Shown: positions 1 to 5,368 of the stretch, piece by piece
Layout: every line of letters starts with the position of its first letter
Numbering within the stretch: the first letter of the stretch is position 1
NCBI GenBank assembly: GCA_003522145.1
Contig: DPGD01000023.1
Coordinates: forward strand, 10,518-17,294
Length of the DNA stretch: 6,777 nt
Reading direction: 5' to 3'
Origin: Clostridiales bacterium
GTDB taxonomy: Bacteria; Bacillota; Clostridia; Oscillospirales; CAG-272
Position numbers and translations under genes: made by a program
Notes under the pieces: model-generated
Seen by the model: only the letters and a program-made list of their open reading frames with translations
What the model was told of the DNA's origin: nothing
Databases searched by the model: none

Positions 1-23
1 TCTACCAACTGAGCTAAAGGTGC
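1..23 (-). tRNA. tRNA gene, 5' part only (truncated by window edge)
   Basis: Read on the minus strand, the sequence from 23 down to 1 is GCACCTT, TA, GCTC, then AGTTGGTAGA. This matches a tRNA 5' half: a 7-nt acceptor strand, the conserved U8-A9, a 4-nt D-stem and the conserved D-loop. The anticodon arm, T-arm and 3' end lie outside the window, so the amino acid cannot be read. The acceptor and D-arm would suit tRNA-Lys of related bacteria, but that is a guess. A perfect consensus promoter sits about 30 bases upstream, so this is probably the first gene of its transcript, and more tRNA genes may follow to the left. Confidence 0.85.
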
Positions 24-51
24 GTGTGCCCTATCCTTCAGCACGAGCGAT

Positions 52-80
52 ATTATAGCATGGCAAAAAGGTTTTGTCAA
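52..80 (-). promoter_or_regulatory. Consensus sigma-A promoter of the tRNA gene
   Basis: On the minus strand the -35 box TTGACA (75-80) and the -10 box TATAAT (52-57) are both perfect consensus and are separated by exactly 17 bases (58-74). Transcription should start near position 45, leaving a leader of about 22 nt before the mature tRNA end at 23. A perfect core promoter is expected for a stable RNA gene. A-tracts lie just upstream (85-112, separate entry). Confidence 0.9.
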
Positions 81-84
81 GGGC

Positions 85-112
85 TTTTTCGGATATTTTT
101 TATATTTTTTTT
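85..112 (-). promoter_or_regulatory. Phased A-tracts, likely UP element of the tRNA promoter
   Basis: Upstream of the -35 box the minus strand carries three A-runs of 5, 6 and 8 bases (85-89, 96-101, 105-112). Their centres are about 11.5 and 10 bases apart, close to one helical turn. Runs of A/T placed here are known to bind the alpha C-terminal domain of RNA polymerase at rRNA and tRNA promoters and can curve DNA. That they act this way here is inference. Confidence 0.55.
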
Positions 113-124
113 GCAAGACCGGAA

Positions 125-144
125 TCCTCCCTCAGGCGGGAGGA
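125..144 (-). other. Hairpin downstream of the DUF4097 gene
   Basis: TCCTCCC (125-131) and GGGAGGA (138-144) form a 7-bp GC-rich stem with a 6-nt loop, about 90 bases past the stop codon of the lipoprotein gene. Neither strand has a T-run immediately after the stem, so it is not a standard intrinsic terminator. It may protect the mRNA 3' end or assist factor-dependent termination before the tRNA promoter. I see no better terminator in 24-233. Confidence 0.3.
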
Positions 145-233
145 ACGGCCTTTTCCATATGCTCTTCAACCGAAGGACAGGCCGCACTTCCCGTTTGCCG
201 GGCTTTTCAGCTTGGCGGTAAGAAAAGAAAGTA

Positions 234-1169
234 TTACCCTGCCTTTTTTACAAAGATATCTCCGGAAGCGGTATCGATTTCGATCTTAGCTTTGCCGTCT
301 CCGGCAATATAAGTCTCTCCCTTCTGGCGCAGAGCCAGGTCGCTTTCAAACCCTCCGATTCCCGTTTCAATTTCAGCGGTAAAGCCCATTTTTTCGGGCA
401 GGAACAGAGTGACCTCGCCGGAGGCTGTGTCAATGCTACATTCCGAAAGGGTCTCAATTACGCTGATCTGCACATCTCCGGAGGCGGAATCCACGCTTAA
501 ATCCCCGAAAGAAGTTCCGCGGATCTCCACCTTTCCCGAGGCAGTGTTCGCAGAGAGATCTCCTGCTTGCAAAACATCGGCCCGAATGCTTCCTGAGGCA
601 GTGTTCAGCTTTATTTTCGGGCAGTTTTCTTTTTGGATCAGGTTGATTTTCCCGGAGGTACTGGAAATTTCGATCTTTCCCGTGGCTGCCGAAGTCAGGG
701 AAACATCTCCGGAAGCGCTGGAAATTTCAATTTTCTCGCTGCGCAACGTCTCGGTTTCAAAGTCGGCGGAAGCGAGAGAAATTTCCACATTTTTTGCCGC
801 AAAATCTTTGGGAAGTGTGAGCGTCAGGTCCTTTGCCAAGCGCAGGGAACGGTATGTACCCGATTTCAGAAAACGGATGTGCAGAGTCGTGCCGTCCAGA
901 AACCAATGAACCGAGGTATCCTCCGAAAGGGAAGAGGAAGAAGTTTCGCAGAGCTTCACGGTATTCCGGTCGTGATAGAGAATCTTTACGGATCCGGAAA
1001 CCCAGGATAAGTCCAGATTCTCCACCTTTTCCGCAAGCTCGGTATTGCCATAGGAATACTTTTCGGCATCCTTGTAAAGGAAGTTCAGGCTGCTACATCC
1101 GGAAAAGAGCAGGCACAAAACCGGAATCGGAAAGAGTCCGGCTAAGAAAAAGCGCAGGAAGGGCTTCAT
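234..1169 (-). CDS. DUF4097-type beta-solenoid lipoprotein
   Basis: A 311-residue secreted protein, probably lipid-anchored on the outer face of the membrane. Residues 1-24 form a signal peptide (K2, R6, hydrophobic core) ending in LFSG-C25, a slightly atypical lipobox with Phe at -3. After a non-repeated region, residues 130-305 carry a Ser/Thr-Ala-Ser-Gly-Asp/Lys motif at about 132, 151, 170, 190, 209, 228, 248 and 300. The spacing is a steady 19-20 residues up to 248, as expected for one turn of a right-handed beta-helix. The end (GDGKAKIEIDTASGDIFV) is typical of DUF4097 proteins, a family often encoded beside envelope-stress or membrane genes and of unknown molecular role. The ATG at 1169 is supported by AAGGAG at 1177-1182 with 7-nt spacing. 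It overlaps the stop of the upstream phosphatidyltransferase gene as ATGA, so translation is probably coupled. Family call is firm; function is not known. Confidence 0.88.
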   Translation of the reverse strand: MKPFLRFFLAGLFPIPVLCLLFSGCSSLNFLYKDAEKYSYGNTELAEKVENLDLSWVSGSVKILYHDRNTVKLCETSSSSLSEDTSVHWFLDGTTLHIRFLKSGTYRSLRLAKDLTLTLPKDFAAKNVEISLASADFETETLRSEKIEISSASGDVSLTSAATGKIEISSTSGKINLIQKENCPKIKLNTASGSIRADVLQAGDLSANTASGKVEIRGTSFGDLSVDSASGDVQISVIETLSECSIDTASGEVTLFLPEKMGFTAEIETGIGGFESDLALRQKGETYIAGDGKAKIEIDTASGDIFVKKAG

Positions 1170-1783
1170 GAATTTGCTCCTTTCTCTTCGACATTATTGG
1201 AATCCGGAGCGGTTTCGGAAGCGGACGGGGACTGACAGGGCTTCAGAAAAATGGACTTTCTTCCGGCACTGTAGCCGTGGGGCAGTAAATGCAGAGTCAG
1301 CTCCTCAATTACGGCCAGAAGGGCGACCACGCACACCCCGAAACAGTATACCACTCCGAAAGACGCAGACAGAAAATAGGGTACGCAGAAAATAGAGGCA
1401 CCGGTGAGCTTGTTCAGATAGGTATGCAGGGAAGCAAACCGATGGTAGCGAATGGCCGCAGTCGTATAGGAGCAAACACGCAGGAACAGCACCAGAGCCA
1501 CCCCCCACCAGATTTTTTTGGGCAGGGTGTGCCACAAAACCGGAAAAATTTTCAGAAGCATGACTCCGTAAAAGAGCAGATCCGCCGCAGAATCCAGCTT
1601 GGCTCCGAAATCGCTGGCGGTTCCGGTTTTTCTGGCCACAAACCCGTCTAAAACATCGGTCACACCGGTAAGGGTATACACCACGAAAAAAGCAGGGGAA
1701 AAGGGGCGAAGAAACAGCAGAACCGCTGTTCCGCTTATGCGCAGAAGCGTGATGGCGTTGGCAGAAAACAGAGTTTTGCGCAT
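1166..1783 (-). CDS. CDP-alcohol phosphatidyltransferase family protein
   Basis: A 205-residue integral membrane enzyme. The full family signature D-x2-D-G-x2-A-R-x8-G-x3-D-x3-D is present at D43, D46-G47, A50-R51, G60, D64 and D68. These residues bind two metal ions and the CDP-diacylglycerol-type donor, displacing CMP with an alcohol acceptor. Hydrophobic stretches near 10-28, 31-45, 68-86, 92-110, 128-145 and 147-165 fit the usual six-helix fold, and a hydrophilic tail of about 35 residues follows. The opening (NAITLLRI) and size resemble PgsA-type phosphatidylglycerophosphate synthases, but phosphatidylserine synthase or another head-group transferase cannot be excluded, so no symbol is given. 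The ATG at 1783 has AAGGAG (1792-1797) 8 nt upstream. It is the first gene of an operon with the lipoprotein gene, which starts in its stop codon (ATGA). The linkage suggests related envelope roles. Confidence 0.92.
   Translation of the reverse strand: MRKTLFSANAITLLRISGTAVLLFLRPFSPAFFVVYTLTGVTDVLDGFVARKTGTASDFGAKLDSAADLLFYGVMLLKIFPVLWHTLPKKIWWGVALVLFLRVCSYTTAAIRYHRFASLHTYLNKLTGASIFCVPYFLSASFGVVYCFGVCVVALLAVIEELTLHLLPHGYSAGRKSIFLKPCQSPSASETAPDSNNVEEKGANS
1177..1182 (-). promoter_or_regulatory. RBS of the lipoprotein gene, inside the upstream gene
   Basis: AAGGAG on the minus strand lies 7 nt before the ATG at 1169, within the last codons (Glu-Lys-Gly-Ala) of the phosphatidyltransferase gene. 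With the ATGA overlap this favours re-initiation by ribosomes finishing the upstream gene. Confidence 0.75.
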
Positions 1784-1923
1784 CGTTTTTTCTCCTTTTC
1801 TCAGATTCAGAAGTGAAATTGCGGATTCTTGGAAACGGTCACCGAAACAAATACCGGGGATGAAAACGGCGGTATGGAAAGGAGACAGGTGCAGGGGAGC
1901 CGTTTCAAAATACCCATCATTAT
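1784..1923 (-). promoter_or_regulatory. Long 5' leader of the phosphatidyltransferase operon
   Basis: From the predicted start near 1923 to the ATG at 1783 there are about 140 untranslated bases. On the plus strand, CCGTTTC (1900-1906) is the exact inverse of GAAACGG (1832-1838) and also pairs with GAAAACGG (1862-1869) with one bulged base. The leader could therefore form two mutually exclusive long-range stems. A further small inverted repeat, CGGT-C-ACCG, lies at 1836-1844. I recognise no known riboswitch class and no T-run that would make an intrinsic attenuator. Regulation by this leader is a hypothesis. Confidence 0.35.
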
Positions 1924-1929
1924 ACGGTC

Positions 1930-1958
1930 AGTATACCCTTTTATGATGCATTTGTCAA
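1930..1958 (-). promoter_or_regulatory. Sigma-A promoter of the phosphatidyltransferase operon
   Basis: On the minus strand, TTGACA (1953-1958, perfect -35) and TATACT (1930-1935, 5 of 6 at -10) are 17 bases apart. Transcription should start near 1923. A second TATAAT at 1919-1924 is too far from the -35 box to pair with it. The promoter is divergent from the one at 2042-2070, with about 83 bases between the two -35 boxes. Confidence 0.8.
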
Positions 1959-2041
1959 GAAAAAAGCACAGATATTCTACTTTTTTTGTAGCGCCGGAGG
2001 GCATTCTGGGATGAAAAAGTTTTGGAACGCCGGAAATTCGC
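1959..2041. other. Spacer between two divergent promoters
   Basis: This 83-base stretch separates the two -35 boxes. The half next to the leftward promoter is A/T-rich, including a 7-T run around 1981-1987, and could serve as an UP-like element. The other half holds two copies of CGCCGGA (1992-1998 and 2028-2034), 36 bases apart, which might bind a shared regulator. I see no gene here. An ATG at 2011 preceded by GGAGG does not open a convincing frame. Confidence 0.3.
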
Positions 2042-2070
2042 TTTACAGACGGGTCAAAAAGTGGTATACT
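2042..2070 (+). promoter_or_regulatory. Sigma-A promoter of the DUF951-YfhO operon
   Basis: TTTACA (2042-2047, 5 of 6 at -35) and TATACT (2065-2070, 5 of 6 at -10) are separated by 17 bases. TG at 2062-2063 one base before the -10 box makes it an extended -10 promoter. Transcription should start near 2077, giving a leader of about 46 nt. ACGGGT (2049-2054) and ACCCGT (2073-2078) form a perfect 6-bp inverted repeat around the -10 box, a position suited to an operator, though no regulator is known. Confidence 0.8.
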
Positions 2071-2104
2071 GTACCCGTAAAAGCCTTTACAGGGCGAGAA
2101 TGCG

Positions 2105-2112
2105 AAAGGAGG
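2105..2112 (+). promoter_or_regulatory. RBS that selects the GTG start of the DUF951 gene
   Basis: AAAGGAGG ends 10 nt before the GTG at 2123. A TTG at 2135 would begin nearer the conserved VGD motif but lies 22 nt from this site, so GTG is the better start. Confidence 0.7.
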
Positions 2113-2122
2113 GACACCCGAA

Positions 2123-2323
2123 GTGGTCGTTGCGTTGGCGGTAGGAGATACGGTGCAGATGCGGAAGAAGCATCCCTGCGGAAGCGAGCTGTTCACGGTT
2201 TTGCGGGTGGGCTCCGATGTGCGCATCCGGTGCCTTGGCTGTCAAAGGGATTTGACACTGGAGCGGGTAAAATTGGAAAAGGCAATCCGAAAGGTGATTC
2301 CAGGAGGAAAAGGCGATGTTTAA
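2123..2323 (+). CDS. DUF951 family small protein with HPCG and CxGC motifs
   Basis: A 66-residue cytosolic protein with no signal or membrane segment. It follows the DUF951 pattern: VGD near the start (7-9), KKHPCG (15-20), RIRC-L-GC (35-40) and a basic C-terminal half. H17, C19, C37 and C40 could form one metal-binding knuckle, probably zinc, which is inference from their arrangement. The family is widespread in Bacillota (B. subtilis YyzM is, I believe, a member) and its function is unknown; the compact basic Cys/His layout would suit nucleic-acid or ribosome binding. Length is normal for the family. The start is GTG with AAAGGAGG 10 nt upstream. It is the first gene after the promoter at 2042-2070, and its last 8 bases overlap the YfhO-family gene, whose RBS lies inside this gene. 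Confidence 0.85.
   Translation: MVVALAVGDTVQMRKKHPCGSELFTVLRVGSDVRIRCLGCQRDLTLERVKLEKAIRKVIPGGKGDV
2302..2307 (+). promoter_or_regulatory. RBS of the YfhO-family gene, inside the DUF951 gene
   Basis: AGGAGG lies 8 nt before the ATG at 2316 and within the DUF951 reading frame (Pro-Gly-Gly-Lys codons). It fixes the start of the large protein and makes the two genes translationally linked. Confidence 0.8.
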
Positions 2324-5276
2324 GAAGCGGGTGCGTGCGGGAAGGCCGTTGTTGGGGGCTGATTTGAAACTGAGCTTCAAATGCTTCGGCGTTTCATTAG
2401 GTCTGATGGCGTTGATTTATCTTTGCATCGGGGTTCCCTTTTTCGGCAATTCGGTTCTGGTGCTGGACCTGAACGGGCAGTATGTCTATTTCTTTGAGGC
2501 TCTGCACAACATCATTTATGACCGGGACGCCAGCCTTCTCTATTCCTTCAGCCGGGCGATGGGCGGAGAATTCATGGGCATTTTTGCCTATTATCTGGCA
2601 AGTCCTTTTTCGTTCCTTGTGGCGCTGTTACCCTCTGCCATCATCACCGAAAGCCTGTATGTGATGATCCTTCTGAAGGTGGGGCTTGCCGGGGCCACCA
2701 TGGGGTGGTATCTGCAGAAGACCTACCCCGGAAAGGAAAGAAATGTCCTCTTCTTTTCGGCCATGTATGCGCTCTGCGCCTGGTCCCTGACTTACGGAAA
2801 CAATGTGATGTGGTTGGACACCTTTTTACTGTTTCCTCTGGTCATACGGGGAGCGGACCTGTTGCTTTCCGGGAAAAACTGGCTGTTTTATACGCCCATA
2901 TTGGGTCTGACCCTGCTGACGCACTTCTATATGGGCTACATGGTGTGTCTCTTCCTCATTTTGTATTTTTTCTATTTCCATCTTTTTCGAAGAGGGGAAG
3001 AAGAATACAACCCCACGGGGCGCAAGGCGCATTTTCTGCGTTCCGGTCTTTCCTTTGCCGGGTGTTCGCTTCTGGCGGTGGCTCTTGCCGCAGTGATCCT
3101 TCTTCCGGCGGTCTATTCGCTGACCTTGGGGAAAAACACCTTCACCGACCCCACCTATGAGTTCAGCTTTAAATTAACCTTTTTGGACATCATTTACAAG
3201 CTCTTTCCCTTTTCGGTGGATACGGTACGCCGGGAGGGCTTGCCCTATCTCTACTGCGGCACAGTGGCACTGGTGGGCGCATTTCTCTTCTTTGCATCCA
3301 AAAAGGTGCGCATCCGGGAGAAATTCGGGGCAGGAGTATTCCTGCTGACGCTTTGTCTCTGCTTCTCCCTGTCGGTGGTGGACATCTGGTGGCATGGCGG
3401 GCAGGAGCCGAACTGGCTGAACTATCGCTATTCCTTCATGTTTTCGTTTATGCTGTTGCTCTACGGCTACCGGGGCTTTGGTGAAATTGAGAGCGCCTCC
3501 ACAAGAAAGTTGGTGACCGTTCCCTGTATAATGGGGCTGTTCCTGGTGGTGCTTCAGGCGTTTGGCTACGGAAAAAACTATGAATACACCAAGGAGAATT
3601 TTCCGCAGTCCTTCGATTACAATCTGTTCTTTTACTTCTTCGGCTTCCTGTTGCTGGGGGCAGTAGTGGCCCTGTTGCTGTATTTCAAGAAAAATTCGGA
3701 GGACGGAGGAAATAAGAGGAAGGCGCAAAAGGCCCTTTGCTTCCTCGTTTTTGGGGAAATCCTCCTGTCGGGCGTGATGAGTCAGGTGGGCCTTGCCTAC
3801 GATGTGGGCTTCTGCGGAAGGGCGTCCTATGTGGACTTCATGAAGCAGGTAAAGCCTGCTGTGGAGGCGATACAGGAAAAGGACGAAAGCTTTTACCGTA
3901 TGGATAAGACCTTCCACCGTCAGCCGGCAGATGCTATGGCTCTGAATATGCGCAGTCTGTCGGTGACCACATCCACCCTAAACAAGAAAACCCTCCAATT
4001 TACCGATCGGATGGGCTATGCGGGCGGTTCCTACTGGAGCGAGTATCTGGGAGGCAATCCGGTCAGCGATATGCTGCTGGATGTGAAATATATTCTTACC
4101 AAAGACCGGACCTACGAGGATTTTTACGAACGGGTCTATACGGATGAAGAGAACGGAATTTACGGCTACAGGAATCCCTATGCCCTGTCCTTGGGGTACG
4201 CCGTGGATGAGGAACTGCTTTCGGTGGATCTGGAAGAGAGCTTTTCACCGATGGTCCGTATGAACGAGCTGACGGCGGCGATGACCGGCGACCGGCAGAT
4301 ACAGTGTTTTCGCCCGGTGGCCCTTGGAGAAGGGGAGGCTTCGGGGCTGAGTGTGGGGCATCCTGCGAATCACCGGAGCTACACCAACCAGAATGAAAAG
4401 AATCCCGGTATGCTGACCTTTACCTTTACGGCCGAAAGCGACAGCCTGACCTATCTGTACTTTCCGACCGACTACCCGCGGGACTGTACCCTTTTCCTGG
4501 ACGGAGAGGAATGGGGCGAAGCTATGGGCAACGACAGCGACTGTATTCTGACGCTGGGACGCTTTGAGCCGGGCAGTACGCACACCATTGCCTTACAGCC
4601 CAGGAATCAGAAGTTCTACCTGCGCACAAACCAAACCTATTTGTGGACCTTGGACGAGGAAGCGCTGAAAAGTGCCTATACCGTTCTGAGCCAAGGAAAC
4701 TGGAAGATCTTGCCGGATTTCAAAGAGGATCGGCTGGAGGGCACGGTCACTGTGCCCGAAGGGTGTACCTTGCTTTTTACTTCGGTTCCTTATGAGGAAG
4801 GGTGGGTCGTCACCGTGGACGGCAGAGAAGTCCAACCCGTTCTGACCGAAAGAACGGTGCAGAACGAGAAAACCGGAGAGGAAAAGACCGAACAGACGGC
4901 GTGTCTGGACGCTTTGGTTGCGTTCAGAATTACGCCCGGGGTTCACTCTGTCCGGTTGGAATATAAGCCTGCAAGTGTATTCTACGGCGGACTGATTTCG
5001 CTTTTGGCTGTGGCCGTGCTCTTTTTGATGGCTGTTTTGGATTACGGGATCCTTCGCCCCCTGAGAAGAAAAAAACGGAGCGAAAAGGAGGCGCCGCCGG
5101 CAGTGCCGGAGGGGGATGCATCCGAGAGCGCCGAACCGGCAGACCCCACAGACCATGCGCCCGTGGAAAAATCGGTGAACGAACGGCCGGAAACGGACAA
5201 AACCGCAGGGAGAAAAAAGACCGAAGCAAAAAGAGGAAAGAGTCCCTCCGGGAAGAAAGGCAAGGGTCGGCGCTGA
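2316..5276 (+). CDS. YfhO-family polytopic membrane protein, probable GT-C glycosyltransferase
   Basis: A 986-residue membrane protein. Members such as B. subtilis YfhO and Listeria GtlB act late in cell-surface polymer glycosylation, moving a sugar from an undecaprenyl-phosphate carrier to teichoic acids outside the cell. About 13-14 hydrophobic helices run from residue 22 to 488. The first outer loop begins DLNGQY (D51), the expected site of the acidic catalytic residue of GT-C enzymes. NWLNYRYSFMFSF (366-378) fits the family's conserved Arg-Tyr region. A large outer domain (about 490-885) contains the typical PYEEGWVVTVDGREV segment (825-839), then a last helix at 888-910. Residues 914-986 form a hydrophilic Lys/Arg/Glu/Pro tail, predicted cytoplasmic and unusual in its length and charge. 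The ATG at 2316 has AGGAGG 8 nt upstream and overlaps DUF951 by 8 bases. No CsbB-like GT2 gene, which makes the lipid-linked sugar for YfhO in B. subtilis, is in the window. Family is firm; substrate is unknown. Confidence 0.9.
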   Translation: MFKKRVRAGRPLLGADLKLSFKCFGVSLGLMALIYLCIGVPFFGNSVLVLDLNGQYVYFFEALHNIIYDRDASLLYSFSRAMGGEFMGIFAYYLASPFSFLVALLPSAIITESLYVMILLKVGLAGATMGWYLQKTYPGKERNVLFFSAMYALCAWSLTYGNNVMWLDTFLLFPLVIRGADLLLSGKNWLFYTPILGLTLLTHFYMGYMVCLFLILYFFYFHLFRRGEEEYNPTGRKAHFLRSGLSFAGCSLLAVALAAVILLPAVYSLTLGKNTFTDPTYEFSFKLTFLDIIYKLFPFSVDTVRREGLPYLYCGTVALVGAFLFFASKKVRIREKFGAGVFLLTLCLCFSLSVVDIWWHGGQEPNWLNYRYSFMFSFMLLLYGYRGFGEIESASTRKLVTVPCIMGLFLVVLQAFGYGKNYEYTKENFPQSFDYNLFFYFFGFLLLGAVVALLLYFKKNSEDGGNKRKAQKALCFLVFGEILLSGVMSQVGLAYDVGFCGRASYVDFMKQVKPAVEAIQEKDESFYRMDKTFHRQPADAMALNMRSLSVTTSTLNKKTLQFTDRMGYAGGSYWSEYLGGNPVSDMLLDVKYILTKDRTYEDFYERVYTDEENGIYGYRNPYALSLGYAVDEELLSVDLEESFSPMVRMNELTAAMTGDRQIQCFRPVALGEGEASGLSVGHPANHRSYTNQNEKNPGMLTFTFTAESDSLTYLYFPTDYPRDCTLFLDGEEWGEAMGNDSDCILTLGRFEPGSTHTIALQPRNQKFYLRTNQTYLWTLDEEALKSAYTVLSQGNWKILPDFKEDRLEGTVTVPEGCTLLFTSVPYEEGWVVTVDGREVQPVLTERTVQNEKTGEEKTEQTACLDALVAFRITPGVHSVRLEYKPASVFYGGLISLLAVAVLFLMAVLDYGILRPLRRKKRSEKEAPPAVPEGDASESAEPADPTDHAPVEKSVNERPETDKTAGRKKTEAKRGKSPSGKKGKGRR

Positions 5277-5368
5277 ACCGTTGATCGGTACAGACGGATT
5301 TGAAAAATACGAGAGTGAACGCTTGCTTCCGGAATGTATTTTGAAAAGGGAAAAGAGGTAAAATAGAA
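5277..5368 (+). other. Gap between the YfhO-family and RsiV-like genes
   Basis: These 92 bases hold no hairpin plus T-run, so read-through from the upstream gene is likely. A weak promoter candidate, GTGAAC (5315-5320), 16 bases, TATTTT (5337-5342), could give separate expression, but its -35 matches only 3 of 6 consensus bases. The RBS of the next gene (GAGGT, 5355-5359) lies at the end. Confidence 0.35.
5355..5359 (+). promoter_or_regulatory. RBS that selects a TTG start
   Basis: GAGGT ends 9 nt before TTG at 5369. The nearby ATG at 5379 is in another frame, and no in-frame ATG occurs before the membrane segment, so TTG is the only well-placed start. Confidence 0.6.

Noticed and set aside
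85..112. T-rich run on the plus strand as a transcription terminator
   Set aside because: No plus-strand gene lies to its left and no stem immediately precedes the T-runs. On the minus strand they are A-runs, which fits an upstream promoter element.
234..800. Repeated short units in the lipoprotein gene considered as a CRISPR-like array
   Set aside because: The units are degenerate, in frame, 57-60 bases apart and encode the Ala-Ser-Gly solenoid motif.
2011..2367. A 118-codon frame with GGAGG 10 nt before its ATG
   Set aside because: It begins upstream of the mapped promoter boxes, overlaps the well-supported DUF951 gene in another frame, and has a random Arg/Gly/Cys-rich composition.
3174..3917. 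A 247-codon minus-strand frame inside the YfhO-family gene
   Set aside because: It is the antisense of membrane-helix codons (His/Gln/Glu-rich), with no RBS or recognisable motif.
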